Shown here piece after piece: positions 34,141-45,919 of a DNA stretch of 64,000 nucleotides. Position numbers and translations under genes: made by a program. Under the pieces are notes generated by a model. It was not told the DNA's origin and ran no database searches. It saw nothing but the letters and a program-made list of their open reading frames with translations. Position 1 is the first letter of the stretch. Each line of letters begins with the position of its first letter. The stretch comes from Ananas comosus (Eukaryota; Streptophyta; Magnoliopsida; Poales; Bromeliaceae): NCBI RefSeq assembly GCF_001540865.1, contig NC_033628.1, forward strand, positions 9,260,907 to 9,324,906, in the 5' to 3' direction.

Positions 34141-34380
34141 ATGATCATGAGCTTCTCGCGCCTTCCTCCCCGTCCGCTTCCTTCTTTCCGCCCTTTATTT
34201 TTCGCTCACATTTCTACTGCCCACTTTTCCTCCCCCTCCCTCTCCTTATTCTCCTCCTCCTCCCCCTCGTCTTCTCTCTCTCTCCCATTATTCTCCATAC
34301 CAAAAATTCTCCCTCCCTCTTCTTCTGCGAAGCTTCTTTTCCGTGCAGCAGCATTAAAATATATATATATATATACATAG
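34141..34380 (+). CDS. Candidate upstream ORF in HSFB2 leader (79 codons)
   Basis: An ATG at 34141 (second in-frame ATG at 34147) opens a frame ending TAG at 34378-34380, 15 bases before the HSF start codon and in another frame. The peptide begins MIMSFSRLPP and is rich in Ser, Pro, Phe and Leu because the DNA is a CT-rich leader. Class B HSF genes in Arabidopsis (HSFB1/TBF1) are known to be translationally controlled by upstream ORFs, so a regulatory role is possible. It depends on transcription starting upstream of 34141, which the sequence does not prove. No homology to the Arabidopsis peptide was recognised. Confidence 0.35.
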   Translation: MIMSFSRLPPRPLPSFRPLFFAHISTAHFSSPSLSLFSSSSPSSSLSLPLFSIPKILPPSSSAKLLFRAAALKYIYIYT

Positions 34381-34395
34381 AATAATAATAATTTG

Positions 34396-35432
34396 ATGGT
34401 GATGGGGCCGAATCCTGCGACGTCGGAAGAGCCTCCGCCGGCGGCGGCGGCGGCGGCGGCGGGGCAGGGACAGCGGACGGCGCCGACGCCGTTCCTGACG
34501 AAGACGTATCAGATGGTGGACGACCCGAGCGTCGACGACGTCATCTCGTGGAACGGCGACGGCTCGACCTTCGTGGTGTGGCGCCCCGCCGAGTTCGCGC
34601 GCGACCTCCTCCCCAAGTACTTCAAGCACAACAACTTCTCCAGCTTCGTTCGCCAGCTCAATACTTACGTAAGTCGAAAGTAATTAAGAAAGAAAAATTA
34701 TTCTACGAGTACTCTCGGCTGTAAGTTAATCTTATTATTATTATTATTATTATTATTGTTTTACGAGTCACGAGGATTCGTTATTATTTTTAGGGATTTC
34801 GAAAGGTGGCACCGGATCGGTGGGAGTTCGCGAACGAGAGCTTCCGCAGGGGGGAGAAGCAGCTCCTCTGCGAAATCCATCGCCGGAAAATCTCCCTGGC
34901 GGCGGCGGCGGCCGTACCGGCGGGGATCCCTCTGGCGGCGGCGAGGGTGGCGTCGCCGGCGAGCTCAGCGTCGACGGGATCGTCCGGCGGGGGAGCGGCG
35001 GGGAGGAGCAAGGGGGAGTCGCTGACGGAGGAGAACGAGAGGCTGCGGCGGGAGAACACGAAGCTCGCGGAGGAGCTGGCGCAAATGAAGAATCTGTGCA
35101 ACAACATCCTCCACCTCATGTCGAGGTACGTCTCCGCCGAGCAGTTCCGGATGGACGCCGCCGCCGCCGCCGCCGCCCCGGGGAGCGAGCGGGAGGGGGA
35201 CGGCGCCATCGCCAAGCTCTTCGGCGTCCCCATCGGGATCAAGCGGCCGCGGGAGAGCGATCTCTCCCCCGAGGTCAAGCCGGAGCCGTACGATGCGAAA
35301 ACGAATTTTAAAGCGGCGGCCGCGGCGGAGGAGGCGGATGAGGAGGAGGAGGAGGAGGAGGAGGGTGGTGGTCATCATCGGCGGTGGTTCAGCCTCCGGT
35401 GCAAGTGGCCGATCCAGAGAGCCTGCAACTAA
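34396..35432 (+). CDS. HSFB2: Heat stress transcription factor, class B2
   Basis: Nuclear DNA-binding protein that binds heat shock elements; class B factors generally act as repressors or co-regulators. Exons are 34396-34668 and 34794-35432, 912 bp and 303 residues. The 125-bp intron begins GTAAGT and ends TTTTTAG, in the conserved HSF position inside the DNA-binding domain (after LNTY, before [12 protein letters not shown]). DNA-binding domain about 31-124; HR-A/B coiled coil about 168-205 without the class A insertion; repressor tetrapeptide LFGV 233-236; basic KRPRE 241-245, a likely nuclear signal; VKPE 252-255, a possible SUMO site; polyglutamate about 270-281. The absence of a class A activation motif and the DBD wording ([19 protein letters not shown]) support B2 rather than B1. 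The start at 34396 was chosen; an in-frame ATG follows at 34402. The upstream in-frame TTG is not a start. The coding region is far more GC-rich than its surroundings. Intact and probably functional; the exact B2 subtype (a, b or c) is not decided. Confidence 0.95.
34733..34758. repeat. (TTA)n in HSFB2 intron
   Basis: About eight ATT units in the only intron of the HSF gene, a possible length-polymorphic marker that does not touch the splice sites. Confidence 0.9.
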
Positions 35433-35627
35433 GGATGCAAATGGATCCGGATTCGCGGAGCTCCTGTTCCGACCCGACCCGAATAAAGTGGTTATTATTA
35501 TTGGAGTGAAGAAAAGAAATTGTTCCAAATTCGTTTTGATCGGTTCAAAATACAAAACGGTCCGGATAAAGATCAGTCTGTACGGAACGAGGGCACGTGA
35601 CAGGAAGGGCTCCCTCACGTGGTAGCG

Positions 35628-35640
35628 TTCTAGAAGGATC
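35628..35640 (+). promoter_or_regulatory. HSE-like motif downstream of HSFB2
   Basis: TTCTAGAAGGATC contains a perfect TTCnnGAA followed two bases later by ATC, one base off a third unit. It is about 195 bp after the stop codon, with CACGTGG-like sequence just upstream (35616). It could lie in the 3' UTR or be chance. Confidence 0.25.
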
Positions 35641-38129
35641 GGGAGGGTCTAGAAGCCGCTAGATTTCGTTTCGTGCGCGCTCCGTTTTGTGTTTTTTTAG
35701 GTTGCGTGTGTAAAATGAAAAATGTCAGAGATTTTTTTTTTTAAGTAAAAGTGTTTTTGTTAGTTACGAGAAAGAGCTAAAAAGATCTTAAATGGAGCGA
35801 ATTTATATATCTTGCCCGTTGCTGACGTGGAGAAGGGGGGCGTCGCTTTCGCATCTGATCTAAATAAATAAATAAATAAATAAATGATGAGCTGAAGATG
35901 CGTTCTTCTTTCGTTCGGCTCCCACTTTTACTTTCTCAGTAGCTGACACGGACCCGTAATTTTTTTTGGAATAATTTTACCCATCACCAATACCTCTCTC
36001 ATATAAAGAGAAATATTATTATTTATTATTTATTATTTTGTTTTATTTATTTAAATATTATTTTAAAATTTTTAAAAATAATTTAATTTTTATCTAAATG
36101 CAAAATTAGTTTAGTTTTTACTTATATCTATACTTATACTTATTTCTGAAATATGTATTTTTATTTATATTCGAACCAAACGAAGCCTTAGAGATTATTA
36201 TATTATAAACGTTTCTTTCTGAGGTTAAAATATTATCAATACTCTTTTAAAAATTAAAAAAATTCATGAATGTTCTATGAAATATATTATCCGTCATTTT
36301 TTAAATATTATTTTTGTCTTTACAATTAATTTGATAAAGTATAGAAATTTAAAATTATTTAGCTAAATTTTGAGTTGTATGCTAATTCAAAGTTTACTTT
36401 CAAAAGTTTCTAAGAAAAAATTTATAGTTACGAAATATAATATTCATGCTTTTTTCTTTTTTGCTATGAAATTTCTAAGTTTATCATGACATATAAGTTA
36501 ATATTAGTATTTAATTTTACCGCAAGAGTTAATTATTTTTTAATTTTATTTAAATATAATAATTTATATATCCGACACACAAAAAAATTAGATAGTCGAA
36601 ATTTTTGATAGTAAAGTATTTTTCATGTAACTTTTACAATAAAATAAAAATGTGTAAATTTTTTTTCACCTATGGGCTATTTGAATGATTCCCTTTAATT
36701 TTAATATTTTTTTATTTGCACTTTGTCAATTTTTTTTAACAGTTGAGTGATTTTTATTAGCCATTTTTTTTAAAAAAAAATAGTTAATTATTGAATGAGA
36801 TATTTCGGTTAAAAAATTTTACTATGTGCAAAAATCTTAATAAAAATATTGAAAGCTTAAGAGGTTTTAATAAAAAAAAAAGTTGAACGGGTCTATTTTA
36901 AAATAGACTAATATGTGACCAGACTTTGTATACTTTTACTTACTAATTAATAATTGGGGACAGAAATGTCATTTTATTTTATAAAAATTAAGGTAAACAA
37001 ATAGAGAATAATGTCAAAAATATTCATGATAATCTATTATCGAGGTTTGAGAGGATATTTATGATATTTCAAAGCTTTAAAAATATGATATTTTAAAATT
37101 TATAGCGGTGGTCATAAAATTGCCCTTTTTTTATTTATTGATCTTAATCTGTAATTTTTATTATCAATTTTTTTATCATCTAATCTCTAAAATTTAATTA
37201 AAATTAGCATAATAGTAATAATCTAAGGATAAAAGAAGTGATTGTCAATAATAATTTACTAGCTCTTGCTTTGGTCTACACCCTATAGATCGAAAAGTAG
37301 GGGCAATAAATAAAGAGACAGATAATTTGTCTCGAGTTGTACCAACGTTTAAGATCTTAAACGGAGCATAATGTAGGGGACTCCTTTTTTTTTTCCTTTG
37401 ATTCACCCGAACAATTTATAAAAAATTTTAAATAAATTATATTCTTGTCCCAATCTATCAAGAAAAAAGAAAAACATCAATTCGCCCTAAATTCTTTTCG
37501 GCTAGCCAAAAAATGAATTGGGAGGTGAGAGATCTCTCTCCCGTATTTATCCGTCATGCTTCCACCCGCAGTGACCAAGAAAGTCTAAAATACATACCAG
37601 CATTTTTCTTTTTCTTATTGACTTTTAAAAATTCATATTTTTCTTATTTAAAATTTTAGAAATATTTTTAGAAGATTATGGCGTTAATATAGAAAGCGAA
37701 ATGATTAAATTATTCTTATTCTACAGCAAAAAAAAATTTCAATATATTTTTATTATTTTAAGAGAATTTTTTATAAGAATTATAAGAAATGTACAAAATA
37801 GTAACAGAACTCTAATGGAGAAGTGGGGGAAGCTAAAATTAAATATATTAGCTTAAAATTTTGAAATGGTAAAATATAGATTTTTGAAAGTAAAAAAAGA
37901 ATAGATATTTACAAAAACAAATTTATGTATTTAAGCCTTACAAAATATAATTTAGTAGTATTATTAAAAAAAATAGCTATTAAAAGTGTAGTAAAGAAAA
38001 AAAATATTCACACAAGTACAGTATAGATAATTCCTAAAAATAAATAATTTAATAAATTTTTGTTTGAAAATAAAAAATAAAAAAGTAATAAATAAAAAAA
38101 CCCCCCAAGAATATACAGTACTTATGGGA
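35641..38129. other. Gene-free AT-rich stretch after HSFB2
   Basis: No gene. An AATAAATAAATAAATAAA tract near 35862 could serve as a poly-A signal region for HSFB2. A block at about 37600-38040 is a diverged direct copy of about 49650-49990 (AAATTTTAGAAATATTTT, GGCGTTAATATAG), so it is an old repeat. Confidence 0.5.
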
Positions 38130-38671
38130 GTCCGGCTACTATACTATTATGAGTATGATCGCCCTCGTACTCATAAGTTGTTTTCGATGATTGAGCTTTC
38201 GAGTCGACGATCCACACCGTTAAAAGTTATCTAGAATATTTGAAACATCTAGAAATCTAATTTTATAATTTTTCGACATCATTTACCTTACGATCAAAAG
38301 CTCACAAAATTGACAGTTTTTAACGGCCGGTATGGAATACTTGCTAGTTTAACGGTGTAAAAGAATCTGAATAGGTTGAATTTTTGATAGAAAATTCTAT
38401 TCACTATCTAAATAAAGATCAATAACTCCGATCTTAAATTGAAGGATCTAATCATCCGTTTTTAAGACATCGTTCTATTTTGACCGTTCATTTTATGCTC
38501 GCTTGATGAATTTTATTATGATTTCGAAAAATTACGAAATTTATTTTCTAAAAGTTTCAAATACTCTAGATCATATTTAATGGAGTGGATCGTCGATTCG
38601 GAAGCTCCATCATCGAAAACAACTTATGAGTATGAAGGGCCCAATACTCATAATAATATAGTAGCCCTACT
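38130..38671. mobile_element. Foldback MITE, long family, copy with ACTCAT tips
   Basis: Starts GTCCGGCTACTATACTATTA and ends CATAATAATATAGTAGCCCT. Tip hairpins are GAGTATGATCGCCCTCGTAC on the left and GAGTATGAAGGGCCCAATAC on the right. The interior is the shared family interior (AACGGTGTAAAAGAATC, TTTAAGACATCG). The 92-codon ORF at 38580 is repeat read-through. Confidence 0.82.
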
Positions 38672-38848
38672 CGTAATTATGGTGGCATTAATGAAAGATC
38701 ATTTACTCGGTAAACGCCGGAACATTCCGGACGCGGAATCGGACTCGTTCTACATCGCTCTAAAAAGTGTTGATATTTTTGACCACGCAGTTATGCGAGG
38801 AAGTTCCAGAAAAGAGGAAGTTCCAAAAACTTTTGCTGGCAAAAGAGT

Positions 38849-39454
38849 AGGAGTGTAATGTGGGCCATGCCAGGCTCTTATTTTTCGTACCGATTCGGGC
38901 TAGGGGCCGGCTTGGTTTCAAATTCGGAACGGGCCGTGCCGGGCAGGAGCTATCCTGGCTCTGGCCCAACACGGCCCTTCAGCCCGAAAGACATTTTTAT
39001 TTTTTTAAAGAATATATAAAATTTAAAATATAAACAAATAAATGTTTCTATTTAAAATTTTAAAAATTGTAAAAATAATTATAATATAACAAAAATTAAT
39101 ATTTTTTAAAAAATATATAAAATTTGTCATTTTTTGGAAAAAAAAAAAAAAAATTGAAAGTGTTTTTGGTCCAATGGACCAAAACTGTTTGGTCCATTAG
39201 ACCAAAAACCTCCTCCCAAGGTCTGCTACTGTGGCTGACCTTGGGAGAAGATCTCCTAGGGAGAAGGGCCTTCAATCCAGAGGAAGGGTCTTGGGGTTGG
39301 GGTTCGGGTTCGGTTTCGGGTTCGGGTCGTGCTTGCCCGACTGGCACAGCGCAAGCGGCCCTCAAACTCAGTCCCGGTCGAGTTGGAGCACCCGTGTCGT
39401 ACTACAACATGGCCCGAGGCCGTGCCAAGCCGCCCAGCCGGTTTTATACCCCTA
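38849..39454. mobile_element. GC-rich-ended foldback element
   Basis: The left arm (GTGTAATGTGGGCCATGCC, CGGGCCGTGCCGGGC) and right arm (CATGGCCCGAGGCCGTGCC, GGTTTTATACCCCTAC) flank an AT core. The left arm words GGGCCGTGCC face GGCACGGCCC-type words on the right. Same family as 30692-31552. GGTTCGGG tandem words near 39298 are low complexity. Confidence 0.5.
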
Positions 39455-39758
39455 CGCAAGGGCCTCTTTGTTTAAATTAAAAATAATTTTAAGTTAAATA
39501 AAATTTTATGTGTATTTTTTTAAAATTATTTAGCTAATAATAATTTAATCATTAGTTAATAATTTTATTAAAAAAATTTATACTAATATATAAAAGGCTG
39601 AAAATCGTGGCCGCTGTGATTGCTTATTATCTTTTTTTTTTCATAATTAATTTCGACATCATTTATGGCGAAATTAATTACAGTGTTTTGAAAAAGTAAA
39701 TTTGTTAACAAAATTATAGCATTTTGAGAAAGTAAATTTGTTGACAAGTTCTGTTGAC

Positions 39759-40185
39759 AATGGGGGCGTCGACGAGCCAAACACAAGCAAGTTAGGGCCG
39801 GCTCGTGTTCGGCTCATTTTATAAACGAACCAAACACAAGCTGACTTGTTAAAGTATTGAACCAAAAAATTTAACTCGTACACGAACTAGCTCATGAACA
39901 ACAAACTAAAAGAATTAGAAAAAATAATATAGCAAAATAAGTTTATGAGATTTTATTTATTAAATTTTAAGCTAATAGTTAAAACTTTAGATATAAATAA
40001 ACTTTTTATAATTGAGTTGCACTTTATATTTAATAAATTTATTATATTTTAGGCTCGTTTATTAAACTGAGTTGAAAAATTGAGCTCGTGTTCGGCTCGT
40101 TTACTAAATGAGCGATTCGATCTCGAGTTCATTTCGAGTCGAATACGAGTTGATTTGCAAATAACAAACTGAATTACTATCCCTT
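39759..40185. mobile_element. CGAGC-rich foldback element
   Basis: The left edge GGGGGCGTCGACGAGCCAAA, then GGCTCGTGTTCGGCTC, is mirrored by GAGCTCGTGTTCGGCTCG near 40080 and the right edge near 40185. An AT-rich middle with no ORF. Family relatives are at 32445, 41065 and 56978. Confidence 0.5.
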
Positions 40186-40189
40186 AATG

Positions 40190-41055
40190 AAAGTGAATAT
40201 TTAAGATCAAAAATAATTTTATTTTATTTTTACGTGAAACAAATATGCGAGGACATTAAGATGTAATTTAAATTTAATTTTCGAAAAAAAAAATATTTTT
40301 TTGTAGCAGCAGTGCCATAAAATTAAAATATAATTTAAATTAATTATATAGTGTCAAAGTCGAGAAGTAGTAAAGCGGTAGATTCGTTAGCACATAATGT
40401 CAAAGTCAGATGGTGAAGATGGTGAAGATGCCGACCGCATATAATATGAAAATTAGACACCAAAATAATATTTTAGAAATTTTTTTTCTTGTACTTTAAT
40501 ACTATGTGTAGATGTGTAGATATTTGATTTGATATTGAAAATTTAATAGTCTTTTATTATCAAAAAAAATTATAAATCTATAACATTGAACACCCTTTTT
40601 TCAAAAATCTTTTTTATTTGAAGGAGACTTTTTAGGTAATTGCATTGCTAGTTCCCGAACTTGCAGTGATATCCTGAAATTGTAATAAAATTTTAATTTA
40701 GTTTGAAAACTTTTGATAATATTTTATCTTAGTTCTTGTCATAAATTTAAAATTATTATACTAAATAAAATTATTATGCATTCAAATAGGGCTCTAGAGG
40801 CAACATAGTGAGAAACACATGGCAGTACTCTTTGATGTAAGCTGCCTAATTATTTTTCTTTCAATCAACAACTCCGTAATTTTTAGTTTTAGTAATTTAT
40901 GGTTTCTTAATAATTAAATTAAAAATCTTATTATATTTAAGTGTGATTATTATAAACTTTAGTATTCTTTTCAATTGACATATTATTAATTTTGTTCATT
41001 TTTAATTACTATTGCTATAAAGTTTTAAAATTTAAGAAATTCTACGTTGATGATT
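40190..41055. other. Gene-free AT-rich stretch
   Basis: Nothing recognisable beyond short A/T tracts. Confidence 0.5.
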
Positions 41056-41059
41056 TTAA

Positions 41060-42885
41060 TAAATGTCAAGGCCGTCAGTCGAGCTAACGAACTGAATACG
41101 AACTAGCTCGAATATACATTATGAGCTGATCACGAGCTAGACTTTTCGAGCTCGTCACGAGATCGAGCCGAACACGAGCCGGCCTTTAACAATTTAGAAC
41201 CAAGCTGGAGTTGGCTCCGGCTCAGTTATGTTCCGCTCGTTGACACCCCTACGGAAGAATGAGGTGTGACAAGTGAACACCTAGTATTGCTCTAAAACCT
41301 TTACTGTAATTTTACTTCAAATTTTTTAAAGTACCTACTCACTTTTCCACCAAACAAAGGAATAGACCAAAACTGGTTCGAGTAAGTTACTCATTTAAAT
41401 TTTTATGTAAAGTTAGTTTAAATTTTTAAAATTTCAACTCATTTTGCCACAAGCAAATTCAAATTTTTTAACACAAATTGCATGTCAACGAGAGAAAAAA
41501 AAAAAAGTAAATCCATCATGCACTGCTAGGGATGTCAATGCATACGGATACCCGAAATTAGAAACTCAAACAATAGATGACAAGCATAGTTTTAGGAAGT
41601 AGTTTTGATAACGAAGTAAAATAATTTGTGTTAAATGTTCTAATTACAGTTTTTTCATATTTAAATCTAAGGGCTATAAAAGGGCAAAAAAGATTACGAG
41701 AGGATTTGAACATCCACACGTTAGGTTTATATATCTTTATCTTCTTTGTATTAGGAGTAGCCGTAACATAACCTGAGAGCAGAAATGTAGAACGGGCCGG
41801 ACGGCCCGTGGGCCGCCTGTCCCCTGGTCCTGCACAACCTTGGGACCGGTCGAAGTAAGACACGGGTCCTGTAGCATTCTTGCCCGCCCAGCCCGATCCG
41901 GTACTCCGAGCCATGTTGGGCGTTACGCTTCTACTTCTTGCCCGTCAATCCGCACGGCAAGGCTTGAAACGGGTCTGAACCGTGCCAGGTCGAGAGTGGT
42001 GCCTGTCAATCCGCACGACAAGGCTTGAAACGGGTCTGAACCATGCCGGGTCGAGAGTGGGCCTACATGGCCTGGCCTGGATTCGGAGCCTGGTCAGGCG
42101 GGCACAAATCAGCCCAGATGTATGTGGGCCATGCCAATCCGTGCAGCACGGCTAGCATTACACCCCAACCCAAGAGTAACTGTTATGTAAGAGCTCGTCA
42201 TCTTTAAGCAAGTATCTAGTTCGACGCCGATGGCCACGACAACCATTCCGACCATCGGCAGACCATCTCGTTTCTCACTAATAAATACTTTTGCATAATG
42301 CATGCCTTTATCTGTGCAAGACTTTATTTTAAAGGCAATAACTGTGCAGCTGTTCTATTTGCAATCAGGTTTGGTCTGTATCGGCAACTGTATTTTAAAA
42401 AGCCGAAGCCCTTAGACTTTGGCTAATATATGATGATTATAAGGCGATCTCTCTGCTGAACCCAGCTGGATTGTTTCTTTTCTGATCCGTCTCTGAGACA
42501 AAATTAGATTCGGCCTACGTATTCAGATACATCTACGTAATAAAATACATCATAAGACGGACGAACCACGCATCTTGCAGTGATTTCTCCTCTGACAGGT
42601 GTACTGTGATGTGCTTTGCATATTATCTTGTATTACTTAGTTTTATGTATTGCATACCGAAACATCAGTTGATAATAAAAAAGCTTCATGATCGAAGGTT
42701 ATCCAAAGCAATACAAAAGTTTTGATACAACACCGATGCACATCAACAAGGAATATTCAAATCTTAATTAAAGAAATTCTTTATTTAGAAATAACTTAAA
42801 TTAATCTACTGCAGTCAAGATCTTTGTGCTGCAGATCCGGATTGTCGGTGTGAAGACGAGGTGGCCAAACTTAATTAAATACCCT
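41060..42885 (-). repeat. Inverted duplication, arm D (partner 29430-32640)
   Basis: Reverse-complement partner of arm C. In plus coordinates: CTAGTATTGCTCTAAAACCT at 41280, GACACGGGTCCTGTAGCATT at 41858, AACTGTTATGTAAGAGCTCG at 42178, GAACCCAGCTGGATTGTTTC at 42457, ACATCAACAAGGAATATTCA at 42738 and CTACTGCAGTCAAGATC at 42807. Lacking the hAT MITE and SINE, it is closer to the original form. It contains a local duplication of about 60 bp: CCGCACG(G/A)CAAGGCTTG occurs at 41949 and 42010. The related short frame on the minus strand (about 42260-42170) reads GVELDTCLKMTSSYITV. Confidence 0.8.
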
Positions 42886-43244
42886 CGGATCCGATATATA
42901 AAAATTTTATAAACATGCTTTCCAAACAATCTTATTTGAGAAATGTGCGGATGGGTGTCACATGTGAGCAACGCCCTTCCCAACCGCCGAGCAAAAGCAC
43001 ATGACGAGCAACGCCCATCCCTACCGTAAGCATTTTAACCGAACAAAAGTAATACTTTTGCTGAGCGGCTGGGATGGACGCTGCTCAATATATAGCGTCC
43101 ATCTAGAAAATCCCCAAACAAAACAAAGTTGTTTCGAAAGTATGTCCGTAAATTTTTTATCTGAACCCGATCTAATTTTTTTAAACAGCGGCGCTAAGGA
43201 TATGTTTGGTATTCAAAAATATGTGAAAAAAAAATTTCGCGTCC

Positions 43245-44420
43245 AAAACCAATAAAAATTCAAAATCCAGTCTCCATATGAATAAATTCATCGATCCGGC
43301 CCACATGCAGATTCGGACACAAAACTCGCAGAGCTCGAAATTCATTTCAGCCCACATGCAGATTCGGGTCCGAAACCCATAAAAATTCAAAATCCAGTCT
43401 TCGTATGAATAAATTTCTCGATCTAGCCTGCATGCAAATTCAGGCGCAAAACCCATAGAGCTCAAAATTCATCTGAGTCCACAAATATAATCCAAAATTC
43501 AAAATCCACAAATGAAGCCCAAAAATCTAAAGTCCATAAATGAGACCCAAAATTCAAAGTCCATAAATAAAACCCATGAAACTCAAAATCCACAAATGAA
43601 ACCAAAAATCTACAAATAAAATTCAAAACCTAAAGTTTACAAATAAAATTCAACTCAATCTATTTCATAAATAAACTCACCAAAGCCCAAGAGCATAAAT
43701 CCCAAAATTACTAAATCTATATCATTCAAATGTCTCCAACCCAAACCAAATTTATCTAAACATGGGCTCCTACCATGAATTAATTTCATGAACCAATTTC
43801 ATGAGCTTTTTAAATGGGCCTCTATCCTGAATTAATTTCACGAACTAAAAATAGGCTTTCCAAATGGGCCTCTATTCACGAATTAATTTCAAGGACCACA
43901 AAGATGGACATCTATCATAAATTAATTTCATGAACCAGTTTAATTGGCTTTCCAAATGGACCTCTATCTATGAATTACTTCCATGAACCACAAAGATGGA
44001 CCTCTATCATGAATTAATTTCATGAATCAATTTCACGAGCTTCAAATTCAACATGATCGTCAAATCGTTAAATTGAACAATGACGGTTAAGTCGTTAAAC
44101 TGAACAATGACCGTCAAGTCGTTAAACTGAACAATAGACCGTTAAGTTGTTAAACTGAACAAGTGACTGCCAAGTCGTTAAACTGAGTAAATCAAATTGA
44201 AGCTCAAATTGACTGCCAAGTCATTAAACTGAGCAAACTAAGTCCAAGTTCAAATTGACCGCCAAATTTTTAAACTGAGCAAACTGAGTTTAAATTCAAA
44301 TTAACCGCCAAGTCGTTAAACCATGCAATCTAAATTCAAACTCAACTCAATTTGACAGCCAAGTCGTTAAACTGAGCAAATTTAATTAGTTTCAACTCAA
44401 CTTGACTACCAACTCAATAA
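43245..44420. repeat. Series of unrelated short tandem arrays
   Basis: Four successive repeat types. (1) About 130-bp units sharing AAAATTCAAAATCCAGTCT (43257, 43386). (2) About 30-bp units with AAAGTCCATAAATGA-like words (43500-43660). (3) About 60-bp units with ATGAATTAATTTCATGAACC and GGCCTCTATC (43760-44045). (4) Units with CAAGTCGTTAAACTGA, first about 28 bp then about 60 bp long (44050-44420). Most units are degenerate. There is no ORF across them. The setting may be a retrotransposon internal region, but no retroelement domain is visible. Confidence 0.85.
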
Positions 44421-45915
44421 ATTGATGATTTCAGTTTTACAAAATTAATGTATAGTGGGGATTGAGTATTTCAGTTTTACAAAATTTATGTACAGTTGGC
44501 GTATGCCCCTTCTTAAGCCATGTACACAGCAAATTATATTAATAAAATTTTATCTTCATGCCTCAGTCTTTTTCATTATAAGCGTTTGTATTCGGTCTCT
44601 TAATTGAGAGTTTCTTAACACTGAACGTGTCGGATAATTAACAACAGATTCTTGAGTCTGTTGGAAGCCATGAATCCATAATCCTAATTTCAAAATAAAA
44701 TTTAAACAAATTTAATCTATACCATAAATAACCACTCGCCTTAGAAATATCTGCGGCGGGGGTGGTTCGTTCGTGGCAGATATCAAATTTTATGAAAAAC
44801 TAATATTTTCGTTTTTCTAAAAAAATTCAAAAAATAAAAAAAATTAATTTGTCATAAAATTTGAAAAATAAATATATAAAAAAGCTATTTTTTTTTAAAA
44901 TTCATGAAAAATATTTTTCTTGAAAAATATTTTTTCAAACTTTTCCCAGGAACAAAACACCCCCTAAGAAAAAGCCACCTCACCCGGGCTCAATTTGTAA
45001 AGGCATAAACCGGATTCACGTGCATGGTTTATTATTAGGAATATAGTTGAATATAAATATTTAAAACACAATTTTTGGATTAAGTTTTTTAAGAACATTA
45101 ATTGTTTCATATAATATAGGCTTCCTTCGAAATTACGGGGAGATTGCGTTACGTGTGGTGAGAAACTACGATAGAAAAATATTCCGTTTGTTTCCGTACG
45201 TAATATTGTGTTTCGTATAAATCGGTTATAATATATTTTCTATGGTTCCACCAGAGAACACAGAATCATATCTCTATATGCTTTTTTTTTTTAACTCCAT
45301 TTTAGCTAATTAACAACGTCAGATAGATCTTAATATCAAAGTAAGCCTTAATATGCTATTAATTACGAGAATATGAATTCGAGTGTCACCACCGGACTCT
45401 TAGCATTATTGATTTATTTCTATTTAATTTAAGCTTATGTCTTAGGAATCTTACGGTGCTCTCAGTGTTATTAATTTCTTCCCATTTAATCCAGCATTCC
45501 CATTTCAAGAGTGCGTTTTGGGGGCTCAAGTTCAAAACATGAGAAAAAAGTATTGAATATAAATATTAAAAATACTGTTCTATGATAACATGAGTTTTTA
45601 AAGAATAATAATTGTTTCATATAATTTAATATATTTGATTTTAAATTATTCAACTGTATCTACATATGCTCCATGACCAAGTTACCACAACAATTCGAGC
45701 CCGACTAGAATTTGTGCTCCCTAAATATGCAATATTAAGGATTTTCAGTAATTCAAAATACACACCCCTTGATAATATTTTCGGTATAATTCTCCAATAT
45801 TTGTAATACTATGTTACCGACTCGATTATATACCAGACGAATCAAACACAATATAGTCCTGCCAGGATTGTCTGTAATCCTATCAGGATAACCCAAACCA
45901 AACACAGCCATAAAG
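44421..45915. other. Gene-free stretch, LTR-like pieces
   Basis: Contains the direct repeat TTTCAGTTTTACAAAAT at 44431 and 44470, then phrases such as CTTCTTAAGCCATGTACACAG, followed by AT-rich DNA. Some words (TTAGCATTATTGATTTATTT) recur near 52678. No gene. Confidence 0.4.
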
Positions 45916-45919
45916 ATAT

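Noticed and set aside
34050..34385. 111-codon ORF upstream of HSFB2
   Set aside because: It begins at a TTG, not ATG, and is a CT-rich leader read in another frame.
34790..35618. Long antisense and alternate-frame ORFs over HSFB2
   Set aside because: They are shadows of a GC-rich coding sequence; only the HSF frame has domain motifs and a spliced continuation.
38580..38858. 92-codon ORF
   Set aside because: It starts inside a MITE arm and runs into unrelated repeat DNA; no domain.
41558..42028. ORFs on both strands in arm D
   Set aside because: They cover GC-rich transposon arms repeated at 31.3 kb and elsewhere; the frames are not conserved between copies.
43760..44420. CRISPR-like repeat-spacer impression
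   Set aside because: Units are degenerate, of uneven length and in plant DNA; they are ordinary tandem arrays.
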